DNA of 64,000 nucleotides. It comes from Amphimedon queenslandica. Lineage: Eukaryota > Porifera > Demospongiae > Haplosclerida > Niphatidae. Below are positions 31,923 through 43,195 of this stretch, piece by piece; positions within the stretch are counted from its first letter, which is position 1, and each line of letters begins with the position of its first letter. The translations under genes and the position numbers were made by a program. The notes beneath the pieces were generated by a model. That model was given only the letters and a program-made list of their open reading frames with translations. It was not told the DNA's origin and did no database searches. The stretch lies in contig NW_003546274.1 of NCBI RefSeq assembly GCF_000090795.2, positions 278,062 to 342,061 on the forward strand, given 5' to 3'.

Positions 31923-34900
31923 ATGAGTGTCCGTGACGTTCTCATGGCCAACAAACTGAAAGAAGGCGTCCAAGGTAAAAAAAAAATTAGAAAAAATGTT
32001 CATATCTTGTTGACATATTTTTGCCTCTCCTTCTCGCCCTCCAGATGCCTTGGTCTACCTCCGTATGTTGGAAGGAGCAAAACTGGCTCCAGTTTACGAG
32101 AGGAAAAGAGTGCAGCTCATGTCGAGGCTCCTCGACCTACAGGGTGACACCAGAAAAGAGGCCCCTCCGAAATTCGAGGATGACAGCGATGACGATGACG
32201 ATGAAGAAATAGAAGCTCCAGAATCACCCGAAAAGAAAGCCAGCCAGGGCTCCACGACTGAAGCAGAGAAGAAAGAGAGGAGAAACAGCAAGTTAAGTGA
32301 TATTAAGAGTCGTTTTGATCAGCCCTCGAGAGCCGGGAACTATAAATACAAAACACTGGAAGAGCTAAAGAAAGAGAGAGAGATGAAGAAACTAGGAATA
32401 AAAACTGACTCACAAGACGAAACCAACGAACCTGCTCCAGCTTCGCCTAGTACCGAAGAAGTCCCGGACTCTACCACTGCTGCATCAGCTAATGGCGACA
32501 CGTCCAACACTGTTGCCGAAGAAATTGAAGAAATTGAAGAACTCAAGGAGGAAGACGAAGTGGACAGACCATCTAATGATATAGACGCCCAAGAGCAAAA
32601 AGTACCAGAAGAATTGGTCGTAGATAAAAAGGCACGTAGTCACACTGTTGCATCTAAATTTGGAAAATTTTTTAAAGGAAAGAGCAAAGATAAAGACCGA
32701 TCACTCTCGATTCCAGAGAATACAGGATCCACTGATAACATTAGTCAAATATCAGCAGAAAATACTTCAATTGCTCCTGAAGAAGAGACAACGCCAAGTA
32801 TAGGAGGAGCAGAAGAAGAGAAGGAAGATCAGAAACCTTTCTCCTCTAAGCTAGAAAGAGTCACCCGTAGACTAGGCAAGTATAGTTACCAGAAAGTGAT
32901 GGCAACCCTTAACGGTGACACCTTTCACTTTGCAAAACCCAACAAAGACAAAGATGGTACTACCCTCTCACTCGTCGGTGCAGCGACTGCTGTCCGAGAC
33001 TCGTACCAATTCGAGTTACATACGGTCGACAAGTCGTACACATTCCGTACCGACTCTGAAGAGCTCTGCATTAAGTGGGTCGAGTCTCTTAAGGGAGCAA
33101 TAGATGGATGCACACCAGTGGAGGAGTTGCCAGAAGAAAATGAAGAAGGTAAACATGATAAGAGCTATCAATGATCCGTGACAATGTATTGGAAGCATAA
33201 GGAATTGCGTGTTTATTGTTTACTAATGAGAATTAGTGTTTTCCTTATATGTTATGTGCACTTAAAGAACACAATACTAATTAATGTCTCCTTTTGTATT
33301 ACAGACTCATCGGGAGGTGTAGCAGTTCCTCAGATCACTGTCTCAGTGGATGAAGAAGGAGGAACAGGAGGAGGAGGAGGAGGGGAGGGAACTCCTAACA
33401 TCAAAGAAAGTCTGAGCTACGAGAACTTCTCTTTTGGCGGTAAAAAGAAGAAGCAAGAGATGCCTGATCCCAGCACTGCCCAGATGAAAGGTTATCTTTA
33501 CAAGAAGGGAAAGTTTGGTTGGGATAAGGTGTGGGTTGTACTCACGTACGACAATAGTCTCTTTATGTCCACAAACGAGACCTCAAAGAAAGTCTCTGGT
33601 GTCATTCCACTGGGGCCAGAGAGCAAAGTTGAAGAAAAGAAAATTAATGACAAGAAGTACCCCCACGCTCTCTGGCTTGCTTCTGGAAAGAGCAAGGAAA
33701 CATTTGCTACTGATTCTGCGAGCGACTTCAATTTATGGTTGACCTTCTTGAAGCAAGCCTCTGGGAATGCAGACATACAAGAGCTGTTGTCGGAAGATGA
33801 AGACGCAGGAGGAGGTAAGAGAGAGAGAGAGAGAGAGAGAGTGAATGAACATATGGCTATAGTTTACACTAACGTGTTTACCCAACAGTCAAGCATTCTC
33901 ATGCCTCCTGTCCTCTCTCATTGTATAGACACATGCCATTACTATTGTCAACAAGAGTTTGTAGATTTCCCTGCTCTGTAGAAACACAACACTATTTCTA
34001 TTCCGTATCTATAAACACTACCTACACTGTACCCCCAACAGTATGAACTGACAGTTTATACAAGCTAAACACTTTTACCGTGAAACTAGGCCAGTTCAAT
34101 TTTCTATGTATTATGCTAAGAAGACTGTTGATTTACTGTCACTCCTAGTCAATTAAACAGTAATGCTGTAATAGTAAAAATGTTTACAGTAAAATATGAG
34201 CAAGCTGGCTGACACTTGTTTTTAATAATGAATAGAACATGTGAGGGTTATGTATCTAATTTATCCATAATAGCTAGCTTGTTGAGTCAAAATAGTAATG
34301 CTGTAATAGTAAAAATGTTTACAGTAAAATATGAGCAAGCTGGCTGACACTTGTTTTTAATAATGAATAGAACATGTGAGGGTTATATATCTAATTTATC
34401 CATAATAGCTAGCTTGTTGAGTCAAAATAGCTGATAAGTCTTAATACAATTTGACTATCATGCACCCCATACATTCAAGGTAGTAATTAAATAACAGACA
34501 AGCTGCTGCATAAATAAATTAATACACACATAGAAGAATGCAAGTTATGAACAATTTAATGGACTCATGCCAGTAAAATAATGGCTACTACTACAGTATT
34601 TACAAACAAGCCAACAGCCAAGTATAATACTGCTAGTAAAAATGGCTAGTGTATTTGTTACTGTGAAATGAGTTGGGAGATTTTATTTATTATTGCAAAC
34701 TGAAAGTGTTTTGTTTAAAATATGATAAATATCTGCTGATTCTCATTCCTTAGAATTATACGAAGAGCTAGAGTTGCAAGACGAACCAGCTCCGGTTATC
34801 CCAGTCTCCCCTCGCCCGGAACACCACTCCTTCCCAGCAGCGACTGCCCAGCCTCAAGACGAAGAGATATATGATGACTTTGATCAGGATATTTACGAAG

Positions 34901-36306
34901 GTCTCGACGATTTGGACGTTCCAGATATACCCTCTCCGGTGAAAGCCCCAACCATCCCGTCCCTTCCTCCTCGGAATGAAGTCAAAGCAGCTGCCCCTAG
35001 TTTACCGCCACGGAATCAGCCACAGCAACAGGAATCGCCGGCTCTACCTCCCCGCCCATCAAAAGGAGGCGGAGCCCCCGTCAGCAAGCCACCACTCGAT
35101 TATGAAGCACCTTCTCCTTCTCCTATCAGTAAAAAGGGTGTGGTCATACCCAACCCACAGCCTGTCGAAGAGGAACTGTACGATGATGTCGTTGGACTCC
35201 AAACAAGTGGAGGAGGTGGGATCGAAGAAATGGAAGAGACTTATGACGACGTGGTGAGTACCAAAGCTAAGATACTGAGCTCAAACGTGAGTACTGGTGA
35301 TTTATACGAGGACATGGTCACTGGGGGAGGTGAGGACGATCAAGAGGACTACTGTGATATGATAATGCCAGGGCCAGGCCAGGTCATTGAAGAGTCAGAT
35401 GAGTTGTATGTTGATGTGGATACAGACGAACCCCCACCACGTCCTCCCCTACCCTCTTCAAACACTAGTATACCCTCTCGTCCACCGCCACCGGCTTCCC
35501 CTGTGACACGCCCAACGGCTTCCCCTGTGACACGCCCACCGGCTTCCCCTGTGACACGCCCACCAGCTCCAAAATCTGTCGTCACAACAACTAAACCCAA
35601 AGATAGCCCTACCCTCAAGACAAAAGCAACTTCGCCTGCAACCACGACTCCTCCTAGCAGTAGAGTGACACGCCCAGCTCCACCGGTAACAAGCAGCAGC
35701 ATCAATCCAAAGAGACCTGGCTCAGGTAAAGTAGCTAACTTGAGTAAAATGTTTGGAGACTCACCAACAGGAGAGTCAGAAGCACCGAGAAACAAGCGTG
35801 GACTGATGAGTGGGAACCTGAAGTATATGGGGCCAGGAAAGACTAGCTACACGACTGACTGGATAGTATTGGAAGGAACCACGCTCATCTTTTACAAAGG
35901 ACCCAATGAGAAACTCAGCCATTACAGGCTAAGCACAAAAGAGGCAGAGCTTCACATAGAGTCTTCGGACGGTAAGCTAGGCTTTCACGTTAAGAAAGGG
36001 TCCGCAATCCACAAGTTCTCTTGCAGTTCACTAGAGGAATACGGACAGTGGATAGGCCCCATAGCCCACGTCATTACTAAAGTCCTCCCGCCTCCAGACA
36101 GTCTGTATCAAGCAAAGGAAGACTATATAGGAGAAGGAAAGTTCGTGTTTAAAAAAGATGAAATCCTTTGGGTGCTTGGCGAAGAGTCTGCTACCTCGTG
36201 GATGGGTATTGCTGGTGCTTCGATCAGGGAGTTTCGTGAATCCTCCGGGCTCTTTCCTTCAAGCAAGGCTGGCCCTTTGTCTCAGGACGAATCTGTTTAT
36301 TATTAA
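31923..36306 (+). CDS. Multi-PH, SH3-like adaptor with many tyrosine motifs
   Basis: Four exons: 31923-31974, 32045-33148, 33305-33814, 34754-36306, phases consistent, about 1,070 residues. Order: short helical N terminus (MSVRDVLMANKLKEG; DALVYLRMLEGAKL), acidic linker, PH-like domain 1 (about 32840-33110), PH-like domain 2 (33484-33770; MKGYLYKKGKFGWDKVWVVL), a long Pro-rich stretch with at least six phosphotyrosine-type sites (YDDF, YEGL, YDDV twice, YEDM, YVDV), PH-like domain 3 (35800-36090; MSGNLKYMG, TDWIVLEGTTLIFY), and a C-terminal SH3-like domain (YQAKEDYIGEGKFVFKKDE). This layout is that of a tyrosine-kinase signalling adaptor recalling AFAP1 or SKAP proteins, but I cannot assign it to either. 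Convergent with NOL10. Confidence 0.8.
34159..34430. repeat. Recent 135-bp tandem duplication in an intron
   Basis: Two adjacent copies (34159-34293, 34294-34430) that start AGTAATGCTGTAATAG and end GAGTCAAAATAG, differing by about one base. No coding content. Confidence 0.9.
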
Positions 36307-36695
36307 ACTGACATTTGATTCCATAGTCACCAGTAATAATAATAAAAACAATATTTGTTTTTGTATAATTGTTGTTTGCTTTTGTAGCTCCAATTATTTT
36401 ATATCTCTTCTCTTTACTTGTGTCTCTCGTCTTTCTCTTACTATTTGATACTATCATTTTATATTATTATTATTATTATTCAATATTGACTGTTTGTGTT
36501 TTTAAATATCCATTATTATTAGATTTTAGAAGTGAAAGAAGATACAAGGAAGAGGAGAGAGAGGGGGGAATCCAGAAGGCATACAGTACCTGATGTTATG
36601 ATCACTTAATTGGCATAATAATAAACATTAGATTATAAATATAAACAGAGTGAGCTTCCTGATAATCACAATAATGGTACACTATGACCCCAATA

Positions 36696-39494
36696 TCACT
36701 TGATCCTCCTTCCCTTCCAATACACTCCCTGGCCCTTCTTCCTTTTTGGTAAGATATTGGAGGCTGACCGTCTTATGCTCTTCCTTTCTCTTCTATGCAC
36801 AATGCTTGCTTGCTTCTGTTTCACAGCAGACTGTGTGCGTGTGTGTGTGAAAACAATAATAGTAATGAGAATAAAATGGCATAGTTAGTATACCGATTAT
36901 CTTCTCTCCCCTTATATCAAAACAAGATCCATACAAGCCAAATAAGCAACAGATGTTGAGGGTTACTGGATATATACAAATGTTAGTTGATTAGAAGTCT
37001 AAGCTTCTAATCAAGTACAACATCCTCGTATATATATCCAGCAACCCACAACACCTGTAGTCTATCTATAGCATAGGCTACTACACTAATTACTAGACCC
37101 TGCATGAATTATAGAATTAACATAATGTGTACTTCTTTTCTGATAGTAAAGGTCGACAGTGCATTACCAATAGAAGCACCACCAGTACTTGTCTCAATAG
37201 TTTCCCGTTTGTCCTGTGGTTCTGAGTCCATGAGTCTCTCTCCTAATAGTAACCTATTGAAAGTGCATAGTAACAATGTCTATCAATGGAGCATCTATGT
37301 GTTTGTAAACAATGAGGGGAGAATGAAGGAGAGAGAGAGTGTGTGTCATCCTTCAATGCCTAGTTTATAATCCCTTATGTTTTCATTTTTTTAAGTAAAA
37401 GAGATTAATGAGATTAAACCAACAACCATGGGCCCTTTGAAGACAGCATTATAAGATTTGGCTCCAACGATATGTACACAAATGCTTAAGTGATAGCAAG
37501 AGTCCATTATGATAATAGTGAGTTTACTTTACTAAGATGGGAATAATGGCTGAGCTTGTGTGCTAGTGGGTAAACTGAGGTGTGCACAGGTGGGTTCATG
37601 GTGAGTGGGAGTGAGATGAGTGGCAATTATACAGGGAGTAGTAATCATGTTACTTTGACAATTGGCCATTTCCTTTCCGAACATCTCCTTTTTCAATTGA
37701 AATAACCGGCTCTGTAGGACGAGGAAAAGGGAGGCGTGTTTTGATGTACTCCCTCTCTTCATATTCATCTTCCTCCTCTCCCTCCTCCTCCTCCTCTTCC
37801 ATTGTCTTATCATGAAGCTTCATTGCTTGAGAGAGCAAAGGATTCAACTGCTTGTATTCCTGTAGTTTCAACAATGAAAAAACACAAACACATACAGTGC
37901 TTATACATATACCACCTCTTATTGAATAAAATGCTTTATAACTGTGTAAAGAATCATGACAAATCACTACTTATCAATCATTAATTGTATATGTACATGA
38001 CTACTAAATGTATTCTATTTTCAATGTACGGACACACAATTGAAAATGCAAACACACAAGTTATACTACAATTAGTACTTACTTGACTGTCAGTGTCAAC
38101 TTGAAAGTCAGGATTGCTGAAGAGAGCAGAAAACCTGTCATCAGTCATTGGGTTTGCTTCCTGTGGATACATTGAGAGTAATGGTGACATTTGTCCACTC
38201 ATTAGTTCTTACAGTCTTCTTTGCCTTCCCTTTCTTTTTATCATTGCTTGTCTCATCAGTTGACATCAACTTCTTTGCCAACTCGCGATTCACTTTAGGC
38301 AGTGCCTAAAATAAGAAATTAATCAACTATGGAACTGACATTCACAGCCTGATTGCGTTCCATACCTTCTTTTGCACGCGGTTCTGTCTCTCTTCCTCAA
38401 TCTTCTCTCTGATCTTGTTCTTCCGATACTCTTCGTACGCAAATGGTTGCGCAATAGATCTTGCCTGCGAGGGTGTGGCTTCAAGTGACACGCCCACTAA
38501 TCCCTTACCTTGTGGTAAAGTCTAATGTCGATGAAGTATCCATGCATGTAGGCTCGGAGCAGGTTAGTACCAATCAAATGAGACAAACCTGTAATTAAAA
38601 AATTGCAAAAAATTATACAAGCCACATCCATTCGGCGAGACCCACCCAGTTCCTCTAAATCTTTGGGTGTGACAAATTTATAATCATCATAGATATTAGA
38701 CTGAGGAGTTTCCTCCAACTCTTCAGTCAGGCTATCGAGGAAAGAGCACCATTTGGGGGCAGGGCCTAAAGACTAAAAATAAAATAAATAAATAAATAAA
38801 TAAATAATAATGTTTGTCTTAGTGTAGGCCTTTGTGTTTTTTTTCTGCTGTATAAATAATAATAATAATAATAATAATTTTTAAAAATAATAATAACAAT
38901 ATTTTTCTTTACTGGTATAAAGTAAGAGAGAACTTGAGAGTGTTCAACACCTAGAAATATTAGTCCGGTCTCTGGAACTGGACACATTGAATTAATATCA
39001 TGCTCTGGCTCGATGCTAGTGAATGGAGTGCACTGGAAAGAGAGTGCGAATTTACATGTAAGATGAGCTTGAATAGTTAGACACACTCACATCGCTGATA
39101 TCCCATATTCTCACTGCTTTCTTATCAGCTGATAACACGAGATCGTCGTGGCTATGAAAGGAAACAGATTGTATTGGTAATTGGTAGTGATGCTCCTTAA
39201 CAGCGAAGGGAACACTTGAACGAATATCGTACAACTTGACAACTCCACCACCCGTCCCTACGGCTAAAGTCAATGCATTATTAAACTTTACTGCTGTCAC
39301 TGGAGAGCTAGATGATAGAGGAGATGGGGGGACTTGGTCAGTTGGAATTTTTTTTTGTGTACTTGTCGGTGGTGACGGATAAAATCCCAACACGGGATCT
39401 TGAGCGAGGATCAAAACACTCGATTCTTCCTGCCTCTGTCCCAACAGCTAATAGCTGATGCTCCTTGCATAAAGAGATAGCGTTTGAACCACTA

Positions 39495-39529
<35 letters not shown>

Positions 39530-40585
39530 GGTAAAGGTATAATAATCATCAATATTACCTCCCAACAGTAGTTAATGAAGATAGGAACATTCCTTGTTCT
39601 AAATTAAGTCGATAAATATCTGAACTAAGTGCATAATAATTATAAATAGTTATCAAAAAAGGATATGGCTTTACCCTGAAGCAGCTATGTAGAGGTCACA
39701 GGATGGATAATGGTAAGTCATGTCTCGTCCAAAAGTCGGAATACGAGTCGAGTAATAATGACCATGCTAAGATATTTTTAATTAGCATTAAAAGAGTGTA
39801 TATAGGTCTGTTACTCACTTACCTGAACGTGAAATTCCAACTTTCGATTCGTCTCAAGTAAAACAAACTTGGAATAGTCTTCTGAGAGCATTGTCATGGC
39901 AACAACTAATGCAACATATAGTACAGGGTGTTTAGTCAAAATGGCTAGGACACAACTCTCCATTTTTATAATTTTTCCGATACATATACATGTTCTTATG
40001 TTGCATAGAAAGTTTGAGCTGATTTAGATGAAATTTGGATATTTTACAAATTTCTAAAGTTGCTCAAAAAATTGGTCAAACACCATTTAGTACAGGGTAC
40101 TTTGTTAAAATGATTAGAAGAAAATTCTCCATTTCAAAATTAATTACTAGTATCATTAATTATACTCCAACAAATATAAATAATAATTATCTATTGTACC
40201 TTCATTATCGACGCATCTCTCAAATTTCATTGAAAGCTGAGAAGTATCGTAACAGCATATTCTTGGCTTATAGACTCCAGCTGTGAATATATACTGACTG
40301 TCGGGGGTGAGGGTTACAACATTTGTTGCCGTAGGCATCTTGAAATCCTGTATCAACTCAATACGTCTTCTGAGACCTGAATCAAGATGAGAGAGATGGT
40401 GAAAATAATTGTCAAGTGACTCACTTTCATCATTCTTTAGCAGTGACCTTCTTTTTCTCTCTGATATCCACTACAAAAAAAGAGATGAGGGGAAGTATAA
40501 GAAATGCACTTACTTCTGGTAGGCTTTTCCCAGTGGAAATGTTGTAAACTTTTACATCATTGGCAGTTGAGACTTGAATTGACAT
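36696..40585 (-). CDS. NOL10: NOL10, nucleolar WD-repeat ribosome biogenesis protein
   Basis: Nucleolar protein needed for small-subunit rRNA processing (Enp2 in yeast). First exon 40514-40585 ([24 protein letters not shown]). The next exons carry the family's [30 protein letters not shown] and WD-type blades, then EDPES-type linker and [35 protein letters not shown], the conserved NUC153 segment (LTDDRF...FxNPDFQVD) and an acidic C-terminal part. The final three exons are easily missed: one ending at 37654, then 37133-37253 ([22 protein letters not shown]) and 36696-36830 ([12 protein letters not shown]..., ending WKGRRIK). These match the vertebrate C terminus (LTFTLKRSE, HRQERKRLRRSA). Divergent from RPL10. 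Confidence 0.93.
36949..37058. mobile_element. Near-perfect palindrome of about 108 bp (small foldback element)
   Basis: The left arm (about 36951-36998: GATGTTGAGGGTTACTGG...) and the right arm (about 37004-37056: ...CCAGCAACCCACAACACC) pair over about 48 bp with few mismatches around the centre TCTAAG. It lies in a NOL10 intron. It may be a MITE remnant. Confidence 0.7.
39920..40130. repeat. Family A repeat in a NOL10 intron
   Basis: One to one-and-a-half monomers in the opposite orientation to those at 10430 and 15690 (core CTTATGTTGCATAGAAAGTTTGAGCTG read on +). Non-coding. Confidence 0.7.
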
Positions 40586-40833
40586 GACTGCAGCACGTGG
40601 GTAGACCCCGCCCATTAACGGTTATTAAGTGGTTATTAAAAAGTAGCCACCCACGCACAATTAACAATCTTTCCTCTTACCACGCCCTTTCTTTTAGCCA
40701 TATTGCACCATTTGCACGAGGGTATACTCGTCAGCAGGTAAAGTTGTATCCTCTTCAATCCTTTATATCTAATATTGTATCACTCCATTACAGGTCAGTC
40801 TGTAGCCTTGACAAAGTATATTAAAGTTTAGAA
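40586..40833. promoter_or_regulatory. Divergent NOL10/RPL10 promoter with a TOP-like tract
   Basis: 248 bp separate the two start codons. Pyrimidine tracts at 40668-40678 and 40685-40695 (CCCTTTCTTTT) on the plus strand resemble the 5' terminal oligopyrimidine start of ribosomal-protein mRNAs, so transcription of RPL10 may begin there. Both genes serve ribosome production, which fits co-regulation. Confidence 0.5.
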
Positions 40834-41748
40834 ATGGGTAGGAGGCCGGCTAGATGGTAAGAAATAGAGGAAATGTGAACAAAACTGACCTGACACAATC
40901 ATTCTTATTTCTATTAGTTACAGGTATTGTAAGAACAAGCCTTATCCAAAATCAAGGTTTTGTCGTGGTGTACCAGGTAAAGCTATTAATGAAAAATATG
41001 GTTCATTGGGGTTTTAAAATAATTTAAATTCTAGATGCCAAGATTCGTATATACGACCTTGGTGCGAAGAAGACCCCGGTTGATAATTTCCCGTTGTGTA
41101 TTCACCTGATATCCAATGAGTTTGAGCAGTTGAGCTCCGAGGCACTAGAGGCTGGCCGTATCTGCGCTAACAAGTACATGGTAAAGCACTGTGGCAAGGA
41201 CCAGTTCCACATGAGAATTAGACTCCATCCATTCCATGTCATTCGTATTAACAAGATGTTGTCATGTGCTGGAGCCGACAGGTAATACTAAAGTCCCTTT
41301 CTACATTAATACTCTTATGATCTAAAAATCCTTAGTTTTACATCTATTAACATATGATTATTTTTTATATCAGGCTTCAGACTGGTATGAGAGGTGCCTT
41401 TGGTAAGCCACAGGGGACGGTGGCACGTGTACACATTGGCCAGCCAATCATCTCCATCCGTTCTAAGGACCAGCACGAGGCTTCCATTATTGAGGCACTC
41501 CGTCGGGCTAAATTTAAATTCCCTGGACGTCAAAAGGTAAGAGGTTCTGTATAGATGAGTGTCATCTTTACTTTCCTTACCTCTTGTAGATCTTTGTTAG
41601 TCGTAAGTGGGGTTTTACCAGGTGGAACAGAGATGATTACATCACGATGAAGAGGGAGAAGCGTCTCTTCAATGATGGGGTGAATGTACAATATGTACCT
41701 AACCACGGGAGTCTGGCGGCATGGAAGCATCACATGACTGTCCATTAA
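40834..41748 (+). CDS. RPL10: Large-subunit ribosomal protein uL16 (RPL10)
   Basis: Structural protein of the 60S subunit, next to the peptidyl-transferase and tRNA sites. Five exons: 40834-40856, 40918-40976, 41035-41281, 41374-41536, 41590-41748. The protein starts [20 protein letters not shown] and contains [18 protein letters not shown]-type sequence (here [20 protein letters not shown]) and [10 protein letters not shown], nearly identical to vertebrate RPL10. It ends [10 protein letters not shown]. The acceptor at 40917 is preferred to one six bases further because it restores the CYRYCKNK sequence. Length (about 215 residues) is normal. Introns are short; no clear snoRNA boxes were found in them. 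Confidence 0.97.
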
Positions 41749-41974
41749 TTAATAGATCATTAATAATGAATATTGTATGGAGAATTCTGAAAGAGTTTTG
41801 ATATTTCGTCTTAATAAAGTCAAAGGCTATATAAATTAGTTTGGGTGCTATTTTTGTAGCAATAAGGAGCTGCAATTGCTTCTTTAACATTAGGACATTG
41901 ATCTTTAACACATGAAAACAATATGAACATCTAATTGAATAGTCAAAAATTTAATTTTAATAAATCTATAATGG

Positions 41975-42208
41975 TTAGCATCTGAGGCCACTCCCAACTG
42001 CCATAAAGACACCAAAAGTTCCACCGGATTGTATTATAGCTTTGCCAAGGTTAGTGAACAGTTCTCTTCCTCTGAGCCCGTACCTCAGACCAAAGAACCC
42101 GCCATAAAGTGCTCCAACACTAGCACCCACTGTACTACCTATTACAAAACCAACTAGTATCTTGTCTATGCACCTCCCTCTTGATTTACTGCTGCTAGTA
42201 ACCGGCAT
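41975..42208 (-). CDS. ROMO1: ROMO1, mitochondrial inner-membrane protein
   Basis: 77-residue protein MPVTSSSKSR...GLRC in one exon. It has two hydrophobic helices with glycine-rich faces (ILVGFVIGSTVGASVGALYG and IIQSGGTFGVFMAVGSG) separated by the basic GLRGRELFTN. The LRxGxRGREL and QSGGTFGxFMAxGxGxRC blocks are those of animal ROMO1 and its yeast homologue Mgr2, linked to the TIM23 translocase and reactive-oxygen signalling. Divergent from the Cys-rich gene, with 130 bp between start codons. Confidence 0.95.
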   Translation of the reverse strand: MPVTSSSKSRGRCIDKILVGFVIGSTVGASVGALYGGFFGLRYGLRGRELFTNLGKAIIQSGGTFGVFMAVGSGLRC

Positions 42209-42338
42209 AACTCACTACAGAGAGAAAGAAAGGAGCAAAATCATGAAAATAAAGTTATTCCAATCATAAATTTTATTACCTTTTTACACGTGGCCTGAGT
42301 GGGTGTGGTAAAGATCTCCATGGTAACAGGATGACAAG

Positions 42339-43097
42339 ATGGCGGATGGTTCAGAACCAACAGTAAGATTAATTTTTTGTTATTATTATTTATTTTTATT
42401 TATAGCCTACATTATCAAGTCCTTCTCTGCTCATATCCCCCGCCATTATCGTAGTAATAGCTATTATCATTTTCGTGGCCGTTCTCTTATTTCTTCTTTG
42501 CCTGAGAAAAATTTTACTAGTATGTATATATAAGTTTCAATGATACTTAATCTGTCATTTTATTATTAAATATAGAGTCATTATGGTAACAGGGACTGGT
42601 ACCCGGCTTATTGTAAGGACTATGAGTGCCAGTGTGGTGGTTGTGGCCAGTGTTGTATTCTGCTAGCACAGAAATGTGATTGCCAGACCCCCAGTTCAGG
42701 TACCTTGCTTGATCGTATTTGTCCTTCTCAACAAGTCAGTCTGCTATTGAATTTCAAGCACAAAATGTATATCCTGCTCTTTTTATCTTATTTTGTAGCA
42801 ATGCAGTACGTTTTTTGGTCAAGTTTTCTCATGCCACTGTTTTAAAGTTGTATCAGAATATTGCAAAGGTGTTCATTTGTGTCCAGAATCAACTGGCCCT
42901 GGGCTTTGTGCACAGGTAATGCCTCCTCCTCCTCCTATTATTATTAGTAGCATAATTATCAACAGTTGTATCATGATTCTTTTTTGTAGTGCCCTGAATG
43001 TGATTGTCCATGTAACTGTCACTGTGAGTGTAAGCCGCCTGAATGCGATGAAATTAATTGTGGCTGCTTCAAAATCAGCTTCAGAGGAGGATCATAG
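42339..43097 (+). CDS. Small cysteine-rich single-pass membrane protein, unrecognised
   Basis: Five exons by eye, all phase 0: 42339-42362 (MADGSEPT), about 42405-42519, about 42576-42734, about 42799-42915, about 42990-43097 (stop). Residues about 15-45 are a strongly hydrophobic helix (IIVVIAIIIFVAVLLFLLCL) followed by basic residues, so the Cys-rich part probably lies on the cytoplasmic side unless it is a signal anchor. The remaining about 125 residues hold about 25 cysteines, including the run CPECDCPCNCHCECKPPEC near the end. Such CxC spacing suggests metal binding or palmitoylation. The third-exon donor at 42735 (CAA|gtcagt) was chosen because it keeps the frame into QCSTFFGQV. No family recognised. 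Confidence 0.75.
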
Positions 43098-43195
43098 TGC
43101 ACTGGCAGAAAGTTCAATTTTTTATATCAGAAAAAAATCAATAAAAATTAATTATGTAGGCGTGGCTATTAGTGGGTGTGGCTCATTAAAAAAGC

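Noticed and set aside
41282-41373. snoRNA in an intron of RPL10
   Set aside because: Ribosomal-protein introns often host snoRNAs, but no C/D or H/ACA boxes with the right spacing were seen.
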